Assembly (NCBI GenBank): GCA_963834405.1
Contig: CAWIBX010000006.1
Location: 62,001 to 126,000, forward strand
DNA length: 64,000 bases
DNA from: Bog-473 sp963834405
GTDB taxonomy: Bacteria > Actinomycetota > Acidimicrobiia > Acidimicrobiales > RAAP-2
Direction of reading: 5' to 3'
Shown: positions 34,160 through 43,621 of the stretch, one piece after another
How the letters are laid out: each line of letters begins with the position of its first letter
Position numbering within the stretch: position 1 is the first letter of the stretch
Made by a program: the position numbers and the translations under genes
Notes under the pieces: model-generated
Databases searched by the model: none
Seen by the model: only the letters and a program-made list of their open reading frames with translations
What the model was told of the DNA's origin: nothing

Positions 34160-36568
34160 TTACTCCGACAACGCGTGGGCCGCCTGGCCGTGTTGGTGCG
34201 CCGTGTGAACGTCGAGTTCATCCTGGTCGGTCAGGTGCGGCGTGATGTCGAATACCACTCGCTTGATCGTCCCCGTGAACGGGAACGGCTTCTGGTCCTC
34301 GTAGCCGCGATCGACGACGCCGCCATTGTCGCGGCCGATGTCCATGCCTGCATAGCCCGAGAAGCGGATCGGCACCGTGAAGTCCATTCGGCCTTTGCCG
34401 ATCTGCCGATCGTTGACGCGCAGGGTCACGTCGCCGCCCGTCGCCGGCTTCGCTTCGTCGGCCAAGAACTCCATCCGCACCGTGATCTCGCCAGCAGGCA
34501 GGTCTTCCTCGGCGACCTGGGTGTAGACAAACACGCCCATCATCGAGTAGGTGTGAGTGAGTTTGCCGTCCTTGACGTAGAGCGTGAATCCCCCGAGGTG
34601 ATCGGCCTCGGCCACGATGACGCCTTCGACACCCCCCTCTGGTACGACCAGGTCCGCACTGATGGTGTAGGAGCGGTTGTAGATCTTTGGGATCATGCCG
34701 GGCAGCACGTTCTGGACGTCACCGCGGAACTCGAACGTCGTTTCGTGCGAAATCGGAGGCACCATGCCGAAAAACGACGAGAGCGCCGCGAGGAGAGGTA
34801 GCACCTTGTAGCGCTCGGCCTCCTCCCAAAACAGGTCCTTGAGCTGCTGCACCTTCTCGGGATGGTAGGTCGCGAGGTCCTTCGCCTGGGAGAAGTCGTC
34901 GGGCAGGTAGTAGAGCTCGGCCGGACCGGCGTCGGGGTCCCAGACGCCCGGTGCATACGGAGCCAGCGCGTCGGGCGTGAGCGCCCACGGGATCCGTTCG
35001 GTCTTCATGGCCAGCCACCAGCCGTCCTTGTACATCGCCCGATTGCCTACCGTCTCGAAATACTGCTGCGTGCGGTGCTCGGGTGCTGCCCCGTCGGTGA
35101 ACGACGCGCTGAACGAGGAACCATGCATCGGCACTTGCTCGATTCCGTCGACCGTTGCCGGCTCGGGAAGGCCAGCAACCTCGAGAATGGTAGGGGCCAC
35201 GTCGATGACGTGGGTGAACGGTGTGCGCAGGGCGCCGGCTTCCTTGATGTGGGCCGGCCAATGCACCACCAGGGGATTGCGGGTTCCGCCGAGGTGGGAA
35301 CCCACCTGCTTGCCCCACTGGAACGGCGTGGCCCCGGCCCAGGCCCACGCGGCCGAGTAGTGGGGGTCCATGACCGGAGCGCCCCACTGGTCCAACCCGC
35401 CGTAGCGCTCGGAGAGCTCGAGCTGCATCTCCTCGGTCAGCGGGATCCCATTTTGGGTCGTGAGCTCGTTGAACGAACCGGTGGTCGTTCCCTCCATGCT
35501 GGCCCCGTTGTCCCCCCAGATCCAGAGAATGAGCGTGTTGTCGAGCTCCTCGAGTTCTTCGATGGCGTCGATGACGCGCCCCACGTTGTAGTCGGCGTTC
35601 TCAGAGAACCCGGCATAGACCTCCATCTGGCGGGCGTAGAAGGACCGTAGATTCTCGGGGACGTCGTCCCAGGCCGGGAAGGCAGGGTCGCGCGGGGTCA
35701 GCTCAGAGTCGGCAGGAATCACGCCGAGCGCCTTCTGGCGGGCGAACGTCTCCTCGCGCAGCTTGTCCCAGCCCTGGTTGAATTGCCCCTTGTACTTGTC
35801 CGCCCACGAGTTGGCCACGTGGTGGGGCGCATGGCTGCAACCCGTGGAGAAGTACAAGAAGAACGGCTTGGCCGCGTCCTGGGCGCGGACGCCATGGAAC
35901 CACTCGATGGATCGATCCGCCATGGCGTCGGGGAAGTAGTACGGGTCTTCCTTGTCGTAGTAGCTCTCCGGAGTCCCGATGATCTTCTGGTTCTCGGCCA
36001 AGCAGGGGTCCCACTGGCTCGACCCTCCACCCAAGAACCCATAGAAGTAATCGAAGCCCCAGCCGTTGGGCCAACGGTCGAACGGACCGGCCGGGCCCTG
36101 TTGGCCGTCGGGTGTGAGATGCCATTTTCCGATGATGGCAGTGCTGTACCCGTTGTCCCTCAGTATCCGAGGGAGCGGAGCGCAGTCGCGTGGCAGCGTC
36201 GCCGAGTACCCGGGAAAGCCACCGGCGAATTCTCCGATGGAGCCGAAGCCCACCGCGTGATTGTTCCGCCCGGTCAGCAACGATGCCCGGGTCGGAGAAC
36301 ACAGCGCCGTCACATGGAAGCGGTTGTAGCGAAGGCCGCCACCTGCGAGGCGCGTCAGGTTGGGCGTCTGAATCGGCCCCCCGAACGTGCTCGGATTGCC
36401 GAACCCAGCGTCATCGATCAGAACGAGCAACACGTTGGGAGAGCCGTTGGGTGGTACCGGGTGCCCGATCAGGTTCCAGTCGGGTTGCGATCCGTCCAAC
36501 GTCTTTCGGACCGTCCCCGAGAAGGCTGGCCGGCGGATCGGGAGGCGGGTGCGGTCGACATCGCTCAT
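34160..36568 (-). CDS. Arylsulfatase (type I sulfatase)
   Basis: This 802-residue protein has the sulfatase fold. NVLLVLIDDAGFGNPSTFGG supplies metal-binding D52 and D53. CSPTRASLLTGRNNH (90-104) carries Cys90, which becomes formylglycine. IIGKWHL lies near 165. The C-terminal 250 residues are beta-rich and typical of large arylsulfatases (PF00884 plus a sandwich domain). There is no signal peptide. It removes sulfate from organic esters and needs a formylglycine-generating enzyme, which is not in the window. It is the last gene of the minus-strand run behind regulatory site 1 (37504-37550), so it may be part of that unit, supplying sulfate (inference). Confidence 0.93.
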   Translation of the reverse strand: MSDVDRTRLPIRRPAFSGTVRKTLDGSQPDWNLIGHPVPPNGSPNVLLVLIDDAGFGNPSTFGGPIQTPNLTRLAGGGLRYNRFHVTALCSPTRASLLTGRNNHAVGFGSIGEFAGGFPGYSATLPRDCAPLPRILRDNGYSTAIIGKWHLTPDGQQGPAGPFDRWPNGWGFDYFYGFLGGGSSQWDPCLAENQKIIGTPESYYDKEDPYYFPDAMADRSIEWFHGVRAQDAAKPFFLYFSTGCSHAPHHVANSWADKYKGQFNQGWDKLREETFARQKALGVIPADSELTPRDPAFPAWDDVPENLRSFYARQMEVYAGFSENADYNVGRVIDAIEELEELDNTLILWIWGDNGASMEGTTTGSFNELTTQNGIPLTEEMQLELSERYGGLDQWGAPVMDPHYSAAWAWAGATPFQWGKQVGSHLGGTRNPLVVHWPAHIKEAGALRTPFTHVIDVAPTILEVAGLPEPATVDGIEQVPMHGSSFSASFTDGAAPEHRTQQYFETVGNRAMYKDGWWLAMKTERIPWALTPDALAPYAPGVWDPDAGPAELYYLPDDFSQAKDLATYHPEKVQQLKDLFWEEAERYKVLPLLAALSSFFGMVPPISHETTFEFRGDVQNVLPGMIPKIYNRSYTISADLVVPEGGVEGVIVAEADHLGGFTLYVKDGKLTHTYSMMGVFVYTQVAEEDLPAGEITVRMEFLADEAKPATGGDVTLRVNDRQIGKGRMDFTVPIRFSGYAGMDIGRDNGGVVDRGYEDQKPFPFTGTIKRVVFDITPHLTDQDELDVHTAHQHGQAAHALSE

Positions 36569-36768
36569 GGTTACTCTCCTCCTCTATGGGGCAATCGCCC
36601 GGAAATAGCGGTCATAACGACCAAGTCGGTGTCGGGCCACGCCTGGCATGCGCCCATGGCGGGTGGTGAACGCCGCCGCCCGGGTGTGGAGCACCGACGA
36701 CCCACCGTGGACGAAATGCGCTGCCACTCGCCGTGTTGCGACCTGAGCTGTGGGTGACGAGAGCGGAA

Positions 36769-37113
36769 TCATTGAACTCCAGCTTGACTCGACGCCGCAC
36801 CCTCTTCCGGTTCGACTTGCTTCGTCAGTTCGTCGAGGGCGGTATTTAGCTCTCGGACTCGATCGCGCTGTCCCTCGTCAGCCTGAGCTAATTCGTCGGC
36901 GGTGGGTGACGTCTCACGTGAACGAAGGAGTCGATCAGCCTCGTCGGCGAACATCAAGCCACGCAGGGCGGCGGACGACGAGGAGACAGCATGTCGAGAT
37001 GCGTCATCGGGGGCACTCGTTGCGAGGCCATCGAGTGCCTGCGCCGCGGATTCGATCTGGGTCCTCACGGCCTCTCGTCGCTCCGGATCACTGTCAGTCC
37101 CATCCCCAGTCAA
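36769..37113 (-). CDS. Helical protein of unknown function
   Basis: The visible frame of 114 residues is strongly helical and charged: RREAVRTQIESAAQALDGLA, then ADEADRLLRSRE and QRDRVRELNTALDELTKQVE. The only start in frame is TTG at 37113. Sense codons continue upstream (LRQDARPAFQQAAAARDLL), while an ATG at about 37190 (MLVRDRAI) is in another frame. The natural N-terminus may therefore have been lost to a frameshift. It lies between the small PLDc_N-type protein and the arylsulfatase on the same strand. No family is recognised. Confidence 0.5.
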   Translation of the reverse strand: MTGDGTDSDPERREAVRTQIESAAQALDGLATSAPDDASRHAVSSSSAALRGLMFADEADRLLRSRETSPTADELAQADEGQRDRVRELNTALDELTKQVEPEEGAASSQAGVQ

Positions 37114-37241
37114 GAGGTCTCGGGCGGCCGCTGCCTGCTGGAACGCCGGCCTGGCGTCCTGTCTCAGATCGCACGGTCACGAACCAGCATGACGGCTTCC
37201 CCCCGGAACCACTCGCAAGGCCGAGCCACGCAACGATGGAA

Positions 37242-37463
37242 TCATTGAACGTCTGCGGGGCGGGCGATGATGTAGATCAGGGCCCCGAGAATGGGGAAGA
37301 AGAGAATGAGGACCGTCCATCCGGCCTTCGCCAAACCGTGATGATCGCGACGGCGGAAGTTGTCGATGAAACACCAGACAATGAAGAAGATCATTAGGAC
37401 TACACCGGCGAAGATGAGCATGGTCCAGAACAGACTCAGGAGCGGATAGGTGTACGCGAACAT
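37242..37463 (-). CDS. Small two-span membrane protein (PLDc_N-like)
   Basis: This 73-residue protein begins MFAYTYPLLSLFWTMLIFAG and ends WTVLILFFPILGALIYIIAR. It has two spans with a basic loop (DNFRRRDHHGLAKAG), as in the phospholipase-D-nuclease N-terminal-like family. It is paralogous to the first half of the SHOCT protein at 45193-45588 but lacks the SHOCT tail. The ATG at 37463 follows GGAGGAG. Its promoter carries the 20-bp palindrome at exactly the same distance from the start codon (68 nt) as in the paralogue. Confidence 0.8.
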   Translation of the reverse strand: MFAYTYPLLSLFWTMLIFAGVVLMIFFIVWCFIDNFRRRDHHGLAKAGWTVLILFFPILGALIYIIARPADVQ

Positions 37464-37503
37464 TTCTCCTCCGATTCGATTGGCCGGGTAACTCTCTTGG
37501 TCG

Positions 37504-37550
37504 AGTATTGCGACGCAGATGTCATCCGTCATCACCCTCGTCGGGGTGAT
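37504..37550 (-). promoter_or_regulatory. Regulatory site 1: palindrome plus -10 box
   Basis: ATCACCCT-CGTC-GGGGTGAT (37531-37550) is an 8-4-8 palindrome with one mismatch. On the minus strand it is followed by GAC and, after 21 nt, by the -10 hexamer AATACT (37504-37509). The arrangement is identical to sites 2, 3 and 4. It should drive the PLDc_N-like gene and possibly the helical protein and arylsulfatase behind it. The palindrome occupies the -35 region, as expected for an activator site. Confidence 0.75.
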
Positions 37551-37641
37551 CCCGGAGTTTCACCCCAATTACCTTTCTCAAGGAGCCGCGGCTCGTCGAG
37601 TCGGGCACGCTCTGATTGCCCTGGTTCATTGCTCCACGGAT

Positions 37642-38247
37642 CTAGGCGTCAAGTCCAACGAGGAACTCCAGCAACAGTTCGTTGACCTCGCTCGGTCGTT
37701 CTTGCTGAGTCCAGTGTCCGCAACCCTCGAGGACAACCGCCTTTCTCAAGTTGGGCATGGAGAATCGCCGCAGTTTTGCCACGAGTTCGGTCATTCCCGG
37801 CCAGTTGTAGACAAGATCCCGGTCGCCACTGACATAGAGAGAGGGCGGGAGCAATGGCGCCTCGTGCCATGCGGCCATCAGCTCCCAGTTCAAGACGGAA
37901 TTGCGATACCAGTTGAGCCCGCCTCGGTACCCGGTTCGTTCGAACTCCGCGGTGAAGTAACCGATGTCCTCGTCAGCGAGCCAGTCGGGCACAGGAGCGT
38001 CTTCCATGCCGGCGAAGAGGACCCCGTCCCCGACGTCGCCGAGTGTGTTCACCTCAGGCGCGTCCCCCGAAGCTCCGATGAGGATGCTGCGCACCGACGC
38101 TCGGGTATCGGCCTCGAGAATCGCCTCGGCCAGGCCCGGTTCTTGGAAGAACACCTGGTAGTTGTTCAGGCCGATCTGGTTAGCTTCGATTCTTCGCCTG
38201 GACTCCGCCAGGGCGACGAAACGGTCTGAAGGGCCGCGCGTGATCAC
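37642..38247 (-). pseudogene. C-terminal part of epoxide hydrolase split by IS1380 transposase
   Basis: This frame carries NNYQVFFQEPGLAEAILEAD, then PVPDWLADEDIGYFTAEFER (cap domain), YRGGLNWYRNSVLNWE, LYVSGDRDLVYNW and the catalytic-His region VVLEGCGHWTQQERP. These match the C-terminal two-thirds of epoxide-hydrolase-type alpha/beta hydrolases. The N-terminal third with the nucleophile is at 39851-40303, beyond a transposase gene. Upstream of SDRFVALAESRRR the frame soon meets a stop. Neither part can form an enzyme alone. Confidence 0.82.
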
Positions 38248-38387
38248 TGTCGGGTCGCCTTGGACGGCCGTGCACCGTGACGAGAAGCATCATCGGGTGT
38301 CCGCGTCGCCACGTATCTGGCTTTGAGCCGTGCAAGGGCGCGCAAGGTCAAGCGGTCGCTCACGGGAGGGTGGCTAGGAACTGGCGG

Positions 38388-39761
38388 TCAGCTGAGCAGG
38401 ATGACGCGCTCATAGGCGCGCAGGAGCACATCGGCATCGGGCCAGCCGTCGAGGATGCGCACGATGTGCTGACGCCCCGAGCGCACCATGCGTGCCGGCG
38501 CGTGCCAGATGCGCCAACGCAGCGCCTTGGGTTCGGCGCTCGCGAGCGCACCCGACAGACACAGCAGCTGGAACCAACGCACGAGGTCCGCCGCCATGCA
38601 CACTTCGGCCAACCAGGCCCGGTTCGCGTCCAAGGAGGTGAACGGCATGCGGCAGAGCCCCGAGTCCTTGAGCCGCTCGATGTGGTCCTCCACATGAGCA
38701 TGGGCCCGGTGGAACACGTCGAGGGCGACGGGGCTGCCCAACTGGTCGGTGTAGAAGCCGACGTAGCGGTACTCGAGGTCGGGGAACAAGCTCTGTTGGG
38801 CCCCTTGGTGCAGTGGCTCGCGCCGGATGATGAGCCGGGTGCCCGGCGGCCACTCTGAGAGGTCCACCAGATCGGTCACCTCGCACACGGCCGCTCCCTT
38901 GCGGCGCCGGCCGTCTTGGCGCCGGGCTCGTTTCCAGTGTCGGCCCTCGCCGGCGATGGCGACGATGGCCCCGTAGACCTGGGCGTTTGTGCGGGCCGAG
39001 ACCGAGAAGCCGACGTGGCGGTCGAAGCAGCCCCAGACGAAATCCTTGGTCGCACCGGCTGAGTCGGTGCGCACGACGATGCGTCGGCGGACCTCTTCTC
39101 TCAAGGAGTCGTCGCGATGTCCCGCCGCGATGACCCCGGGTAGCTGGGCGATGGAGGCGTCGAGCACAAAGAGGTGGTCCTCGGCGTCGTTGGCCCCGGC
39201 GTTGCCCGGACGAGACAGCATCGCGAGCGTCTCGCCCGTCGCGTCGGCCCAACAGCCCATGTCGTGAAAGCCGTAGCCGCCCTTGTAGTTCGGACCCGTG
39301 CCCTCTTTGTTCTCCGAGTGCACGTCGGTGAGCGTGGCGTCGATGTCGAGGACGACCGGGTCGGCGCCCTTGGTCAACTTCAGCTTCTTCCACACCATGG
39401 CTCGCACCTCGGCGAAGCCCGCTTGCACCGAGGCGAGCGTCTCGGGGGTGAGATCCTCGGTGAAGGTGCGATACAAGGTCGAATCCGAGCACACGTCGGC
39501 GAAGAGACCCTCTTCGGCCCGCAGGTACTCGATGTCAGAGCAGCACTCGCCGCCGCCCGCCAACATCACCATGGCCTGGACCAGGACCTTGCCCCGGTCG
39601 TGGAGCGGGAGGCGGGCCGAGCGCGCCGGGATCCGGGCCGAGAGCGCGTCGCTCAGACCGAGTGCGTCGGCCAAGGACCCGAGCGCGTGCAGCCCGACAT
39701 GGGAGACGACTTGGTCGCCACCGGATTCCACCACGGCGCGGCGCGTGCTGGTAGCGTGCAT
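38388..39761 (-). CDS. IS1380-family transposase
   Basis: This 457-residue transposase has DDE-type features: VVLDIDATLTDVHSENKEGT (first Asp), VRTDSAGATKDF (second Asp), and HVEDHIERLKDSGLCRMPF near the C-terminus with the conserved Glu and Lys. The start ATG at 39761 follows AAGGAGGG; an upstream ATG-like start at 39803 is less likely. It has inserted in an epoxide hydrolase gene on the same strand. I could not define the terminal repeats: the best candidates are CCGTGCAAGGG near 38330 and CCTTGCAAGGG near 39825. No clear target duplication is seen. Confidence 0.93.
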   Translation of the reverse strand: MHATSTRRAVVESGGDQVVSHVGLHALGSLADALGLSDALSARIPARSARLPLHDRGKVLVQAMVMLAGGGECCSDIEYLRAEEGLFADVCSDSTLYRTFTEDLTPETLASVQAGFAEVRAMVWKKLKLTKGADPVVLDIDATLTDVHSENKEGTGPNYKGGYGFHDMGCWADATGETLAMLSRPGNAGANDAEDHLFVLDASIAQLPGVIAAGHRDDSLREEVRRRIVVRTDSAGATKDFVWGCFDRHVGFSVSARTNAQVYGAIVAIAGEGRHWKRARRQDGRRRKGAAVCEVTDLVDLSEWPPGTRLIIRREPLHQGAQQSLFPDLEYRYVGFYTDQLGSPVALDVFHRAHAHVEDHIERLKDSGLCRMPFTSLDANRAWLAEVCMAADLVRWFQLLCLSGALASAEPKALRWRIWHAPARMVRSGRQHIVRILDGWPDADVLLRAYERVILLS

Positions 39762-39850
39762 CTCGGAAGTGCCCTCCTTGGTTGGGACTGTTGGTTGTCG
39801 CAAACCCCAGTATCCCTTGCAAGGAGGGCGTTTTCGCGTCTTTCGACGCG

Positions 39851-40303
39851 TCAGTTCACGTCGTCACGCGAAGAATCGAAGTTAGTAAAGGCCGTCACTT
39901 GATCCACGTCGCCACGCGGTATGTAGGGCACGCTGAGCAGCGCCACGCCGCGTACGAGATCAGGCCTGAACACTCCGAGCGCCGACGCCACCAGCGAACC
40001 CTCGTCGTGGCCGACGACGACGCAGCGGGTCGCTCCGAGTGCGTCGAGGAGCCCCACCATGTCACCGGCCAGATGGAGGAGGGAGTATTCCCGGACGCTT
40101 TCGGGAGCATCGGTCTGTCCGTAGCCACGCAGGTCGGGCGCGAGGGCATGGTAGCCGGCAGCAGCGAGCGCGGTGAGCTGATGCCGGTACGAGTACCACA
40201 GCTCCGGAAAACCGTGGCAGAGAAGAACGAGCGGTCCCTCCCCGTCTTCGGCGACATGCATACGGATGCCGTTCGTGTCGACGAACCGATGCGAAGGGGT
40301 CAC
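39851..40303 (-). pseudogene. N-terminal part of epoxide hydrolase split by IS1380 transposase
   Basis: The start at 40303 overlaps the stop of the BrkB gene as ATGA. The protein has the oxyanion-hole motif LLCHGFPELWYSYRHQL, RGYGQTDAPES and the nucleophile elbow VVVGHDEGSLVASA with catalytic Asp. It breaks off after VPYIPRGDVDQVTAFTNFDS. The remainder lies at 37642-38247. The coupling to the BrkB-like gene shows it was the last gene of the long minus-strand unit behind site 2. Confidence 0.85.
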
Positions 40304-41232
40304 GGAGCATTCTCTTTCGCCCCATGTTCCTCGAGGGAAACCGTCGACCCATTCTTCCTTCGGTCTGATCGCATCAGCCAGTGGAAGGCACGCGAAAAGG
40401 ACAAGTTACGTTCTCGCCAGACAAGTCCGACCACTGCGCCCAGGATGATGACGACACCGATGGCGATCAGCCAGGACATCAGGGCGAAGACCACCCCGAT
40501 CGGACCGTACTTCTTGTCGTCCGAAATGACCGTTCCAGAGAAGATAAAGGAGAACACGACTTCCATTCCCACCCAGAACAGCGCCGTCGCCACCGCGGAT
40601 GGCAGCAGGGCACGCCACGACACCCTTGCAGAGAGCAGGAACCACATCGTCCCCCACCAAAAGAGTGTCAGTCCGACGAACGCCAATATGGCAACCAGCC
40701 ACAGCCCGACTGCATTGTTCAACCACGGCCCAGCCACCGCGGCAAGCGAGACGCAGCCAACGGTCGCCACGAGCCACACGAACCGACGGCCGACGTCCTT
40801 CAGGCCTCCAGCCTTCAGTTCGAACGAGCGCTCATAGAGATCTTGCACTCCGCTCGCCGCCGCGATACCCCCGAGAATGAAGAACAGATAGGCCGTGCCG
40901 GTCACCGCATTGGAAGTCGTCGAGGATGACGCGAACAGTCCGCTGACGTCTCGCGCTGCTTCTTGGTTCAAACCGAGATGACGCACCAATCCCGTTACTG
41001 CCGATTGCCCGGCAAGCGCGTTCGCCACAATGATGAACGGAAAGAAGCACAACAGGAGCACAGCGGCAAAGAGCATCCCCTTGTTGATGAAGTCCATGGC
41101 ATTGAGCCGATTCCACAGATGCTCGGCCGAGGAACCCGAGTAGGTCTTTTCCAACGACTTCAGCACGCGGCGCACCCTCTTCGGGAGCCAGATGTGGTCC
41201 AAACCCCAGCCGGATTCGTCGGTTGTGGTCAT
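40300..41232 (-). CDS. YihY/BrkB-family membrane protein
   Basis: This 310-residue protein has about six membrane spans: MLFAAVLLLCFFPFIIVANA, TAYLFFILGGIAAASGVQDL, FVWLVATVGCVSLAAVAGPW and others, ending GVVIILGAVVGLVWRE. The family was once taken for ribonuclease BN; members are now thought to be transporters or envelope proteins of unknown substrate. It lies 84 nt downstream of the K+ channel and its stop overlaps the hydrolase start, so it belongs to the site 2 unit. Confidence 0.87.
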   Translation of the reverse strand: MTTTDESGWGLDHIWLPKRVRRVLKSLEKTYSGSSAEHLWNRLNAMDFINKGMLFAAVLLLCFFPFIIVANALAGQSAVTGLVRHLGLNQEAARDVSGLFASSSTTSNAVTGTAYLFFILGGIAAASGVQDLYERSFELKAGGLKDVGRRFVWLVATVGCVSLAAVAGPWLNNAVGLWLVAILAFVGLTLFWWGTMWFLLSARVSWRALLPSAVATALFWVGMEVVFSFIFSGTVISDDKKYGPIGVVFALMSWLIAIGVVIILGAVVGLVWRERNLSFSRAFHWLMRSDRRKNGSTVSLEEHGAKENAP

Positions 41233-41316
41233 TGCCTTCGGGCTGCCCTTGCGAAGGGTGCAACGGGCGTGGGAGTCCCGCGCTGTAGATCGGTGGACAT
41301 CGGCGTTCCGCTGTCC

Positions 41317-42063
41317 TTAGGAGTCATCGGACATTGGAGGCTCGTCGGGTTCCCCCGAGTTCGGTCCGTCGACGGCAAGCCCACGCCTCTTCGCCGGTCG
41401 GTACGTGTTGATGACCTTGGCGACTGCGGTCACCAGGAACAGTTGGCCAATGAGCATTTCGGCCAAGGCGAAGCTCTGACCTGGATTTGACGCCGGGACC
41501 AGGTTTCCGTAGCCGGTCGTTGTCAGCGTGGTGAACGAGAAGAACAGGTCCTGGGAGAAGGTTCCGTCGCCTTGGGCTCCGAAGAAGGCCGTTGGTTCGA
41601 TCGCGCCCGCTGTGCGATAGACGAACGCGAAGAACATCCCAATCAAGAGATAGGCCGCAACCGCTCCCAGGACGGTTTCTTGATCCACCACGGTTCGCCG
41701 TATGAGGTGACGAAGGATCGAGATTGGCGCAATCAGATATAGCAGGCTGCCTACCGCCGGCGTGAAGCGGTCGGCGGTGTCGTGATGGAGGAAGATCGCC
41801 AGGACAGCTGCTGCCACTGCGACGACAACGCTGACCGCGGCCACCATTCGCATTGAGCGAGGCGCACGCGAGATCCGGAGGATGATCAAGACGGTGGCGA
41901 TCTGCACGACGATGACGACCGATAACCCCCAGGACCTGGTCAGGTTGATCGAGAGCACATAGGTGACGAGGATGAGCAGGACCACACCGCCATAGCTGTC
42001 GAACTCGAGGACAGACCTGAGCGATGGGAGCCGGAACGATCCCGTGGCGGCCGATAAAGTCAT
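41317..42063 (-). CDS. Two-pore-helix type potassium channel protein
   Basis: This 248-residue protein has about six hydrophobic segments, and the last pair flanks the K+ selectivity filter TTLTTTGYGN. The N-terminal spans (GVVLLILVTYVLSINLTR, VVIVVQIATVLIILRISR) give an architecture like small voltage-gated-type channels without the charged S4. The ATG at 42063 opens the first reasonable N-terminus; longer frames add arginine-rich sequence unlike a channel. It lies between the CLC gene and the BrkB gene on the same strand. A K+ channel beside a Cl- channel suggests osmotic or charge balance (inference). Confidence 0.88.
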   Translation of the reverse strand: MTLSAATGSFRLPSLRSVLEFDSYGGVVLLILVTYVLSINLTRSWGLSVVIVVQIATVLIILRISRAPRSMRMVAAVSVVVAVAAAVLAIFLHHDTADRFTPAVGSLLYLIAPISILRHLIRRTVVDQETVLGAVAAYLLIGMFFAFVYRTAGAIEPTAFFGAQGDGTFSQDLFFSFTTLTTTGYGNLVPASNPGQSFALAEMLIGQLFLVTAVAKVINTYRPAKRRGLAVDGPNSGEPDEPPMSDDS

Positions 42064-42130
42064 CGGTCTGTCTCGTTGGCGTTGGTCGACGTTCGCAGCC
42101 GGTGGCAAGTCCCTCCTTGCACCAGCGCCC

Positions 42131-43534
42131 TCATCGTTGGAGCTCCTCTGTCGAGGACCTCGGAGAAGGCCCGTCAGTGTCGACGTCCGGTGTGCCGGCA
42201 GTGAGAGGTCGGAGCTGCTCCGAGGCCTGCGACGCCGACAAGGCAAGAACCACCAGATAGGCCACGACGACCGCCACGATGATGAGGGGGGTGGTGGAGG
42301 CGCCGGCCTGGGAGACGACCAATGCGATGATGATCGACGAGAGAGGGAGTCGGAGGATCGACACCGTTGCGGCTCCCATCATGGCGGCCACCGCCGGTCT
42401 CTCGGAGTATCCCGGAAGGTGGGCGCACAGCAGTCCCGCCACGATGCCGAGGAACATGGCCGGGAAGGTCGGTCCCCCGCGGGCGCTACCCAGTGAGACG
42501 CCATAGGCCAGGCCCTTGAAAATGAGAAACAGCACGAATGCCCATTGGGAGAAGCTGGCTGCCTGGTTGACCACCGCTCCCATCGTGTCCTGGCCGGAGA
42601 AGAGGACCAGGTCCTCCGGCTTGCCGCTCAAGTATCCGAACACGATTGCCAACACTCCGACCGTGAGCGCAGCAATGGGAACGACGACGAATGGTCGCCG
42701 GAGGGTCGCCGCGTTGGTCAGGAGTCCCATTTGCGCGATGGCGAAGATGACGACGGCGACGATGATGGACAGCAAGATGGTCCACGCGAAGGCCGAAAGC
42801 GTCGGGTTGTGGTATTTCGACAGGGCCAGGGGCGCGATGGCGTACGAGCTGGTGCTCAAACCGGTCAACGAACCCATGCCGATGAACACGAGAGATCCGA
42901 TACCCGCCGCCAGCAAGCCTGGCAACAAGATGACGGGAAGGGTTGCCCCTCCGAGACCCGCCGCCTCGATGATGATCACCGCTCCGACGATGGGAGAGCC
43001 GAAAAGGGAAGACATTGCAGCGAAACTCCCCGCTGCGGCGATCAGCGCGACGACCGGGTCGGGAGCCTCCTCCCGGGCCGATCGCACGGCGAGAACTGCG
43101 AGGCCACCGGCGAGCGCAATGAGCGGAGCCTCGGGGCCGAGGACCATACCGAAACCAATTGAGGCGACCGAGGCGAGCAGCACTCCGGGAAGTTCGTTCG
43201 GCTGCGTCGGAGGTCCGCTCTTCAGACCTTCGGCTGGCTTGTGGCCCCCGCTTCCGGGGAGGCGAGCGATGGCGAAGGCGATGGGCACCGACGCGACGGC
43301 CAGTACGGGTAACGGCCACCACGTCGGCACCGGTGACAAGCCGAGCCCGCTCGGGAGGTCCTTGTAGAGCCATTGCTGAAGGTAATGGATCAACTCGAGA
43401 TATCCCCACGAAGCCAGCGAGACCAGAACACCGATCACGGCAGCAAAGGCGAGGAGCACCCGGTAGTCCTTGGTGCGGAGCAAGGAGTCCGGATCGAGGA
43501 GAGAGGGGGTCCTTGCCGAAGGGCCGTCTTCCAT
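42131..43534 (-). CDS. CLC-type chloride channel/transporter
   Basis: This 467-residue protein has the CLC fold signatures. GSGGHKPAEGLK stands for the GSGIP loop, GMVLGPEAPLIALAGG for GxEGP, and SARGGPTFPAMFLGIVAGLL for GxFxP. The second motif has PEAP where EGP is usual: the proton-glutamate position is shifted, so it may be a channel rather than an exchanger. About ten hydrophobic helices are visible. It has no CBS domain. It is the third gene of the site 2 unit. Confidence 0.9.
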   Translation of the reverse strand: MEDGPSARTPSLLDPDSLLRTKDYRVLLAFAAVIGVLVSLASWGYLELIHYLQQWLYKDLPSGLGLSPVPTWWPLPVLAVASVPIAFAIARLPGSGGHKPAEGLKSGPPTQPNELPGVLLASVASIGFGMVLGPEAPLIALAGGLAVLAVRSAREEAPDPVVALIAAAGSFAAMSSLFGSPIVGAVIIIEAAGLGGATLPVILLPGLLAAGIGSLVFIGMGSLTGLSTSSYAIAPLALSKYHNPTLSAFAWTILLSIIVAVVIFAIAQMGLLTNAATLRRPFVVVPIAALTVGVLAIVFGYLSGKPEDLVLFSGQDTMGAVVNQAASFSQWAFVLFLIFKGLAYGVSLGSARGGPTFPAMFLGIVAGLLCAHLPGYSERPAVAAMMGAATVSILRLPLSSIIIALVVSQAGASTTPLIIVAVVVAYLVVLALSASQASEQLRPLTAGTPDVDTDGPSPRSSTEELQR

Positions 43535-43621
43535 TTAGCTCGGCTCCCGTCCCCGCCATGAGCTGCCATTCCACGTCTGCAGCAACCAGGACGCCTCGAC
43601 CAAAGAAGCCCGAGCCCTCAC

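Noticed and set aside
38330..39829. CCGTGCAAGGG and CCTTGCAAGGG as IS1380 terminal repeats
   Set aside because: They match at 10 of 11 positions, but no target duplication lies outside them and the hydrolase frame is not restored when the interval is removed.
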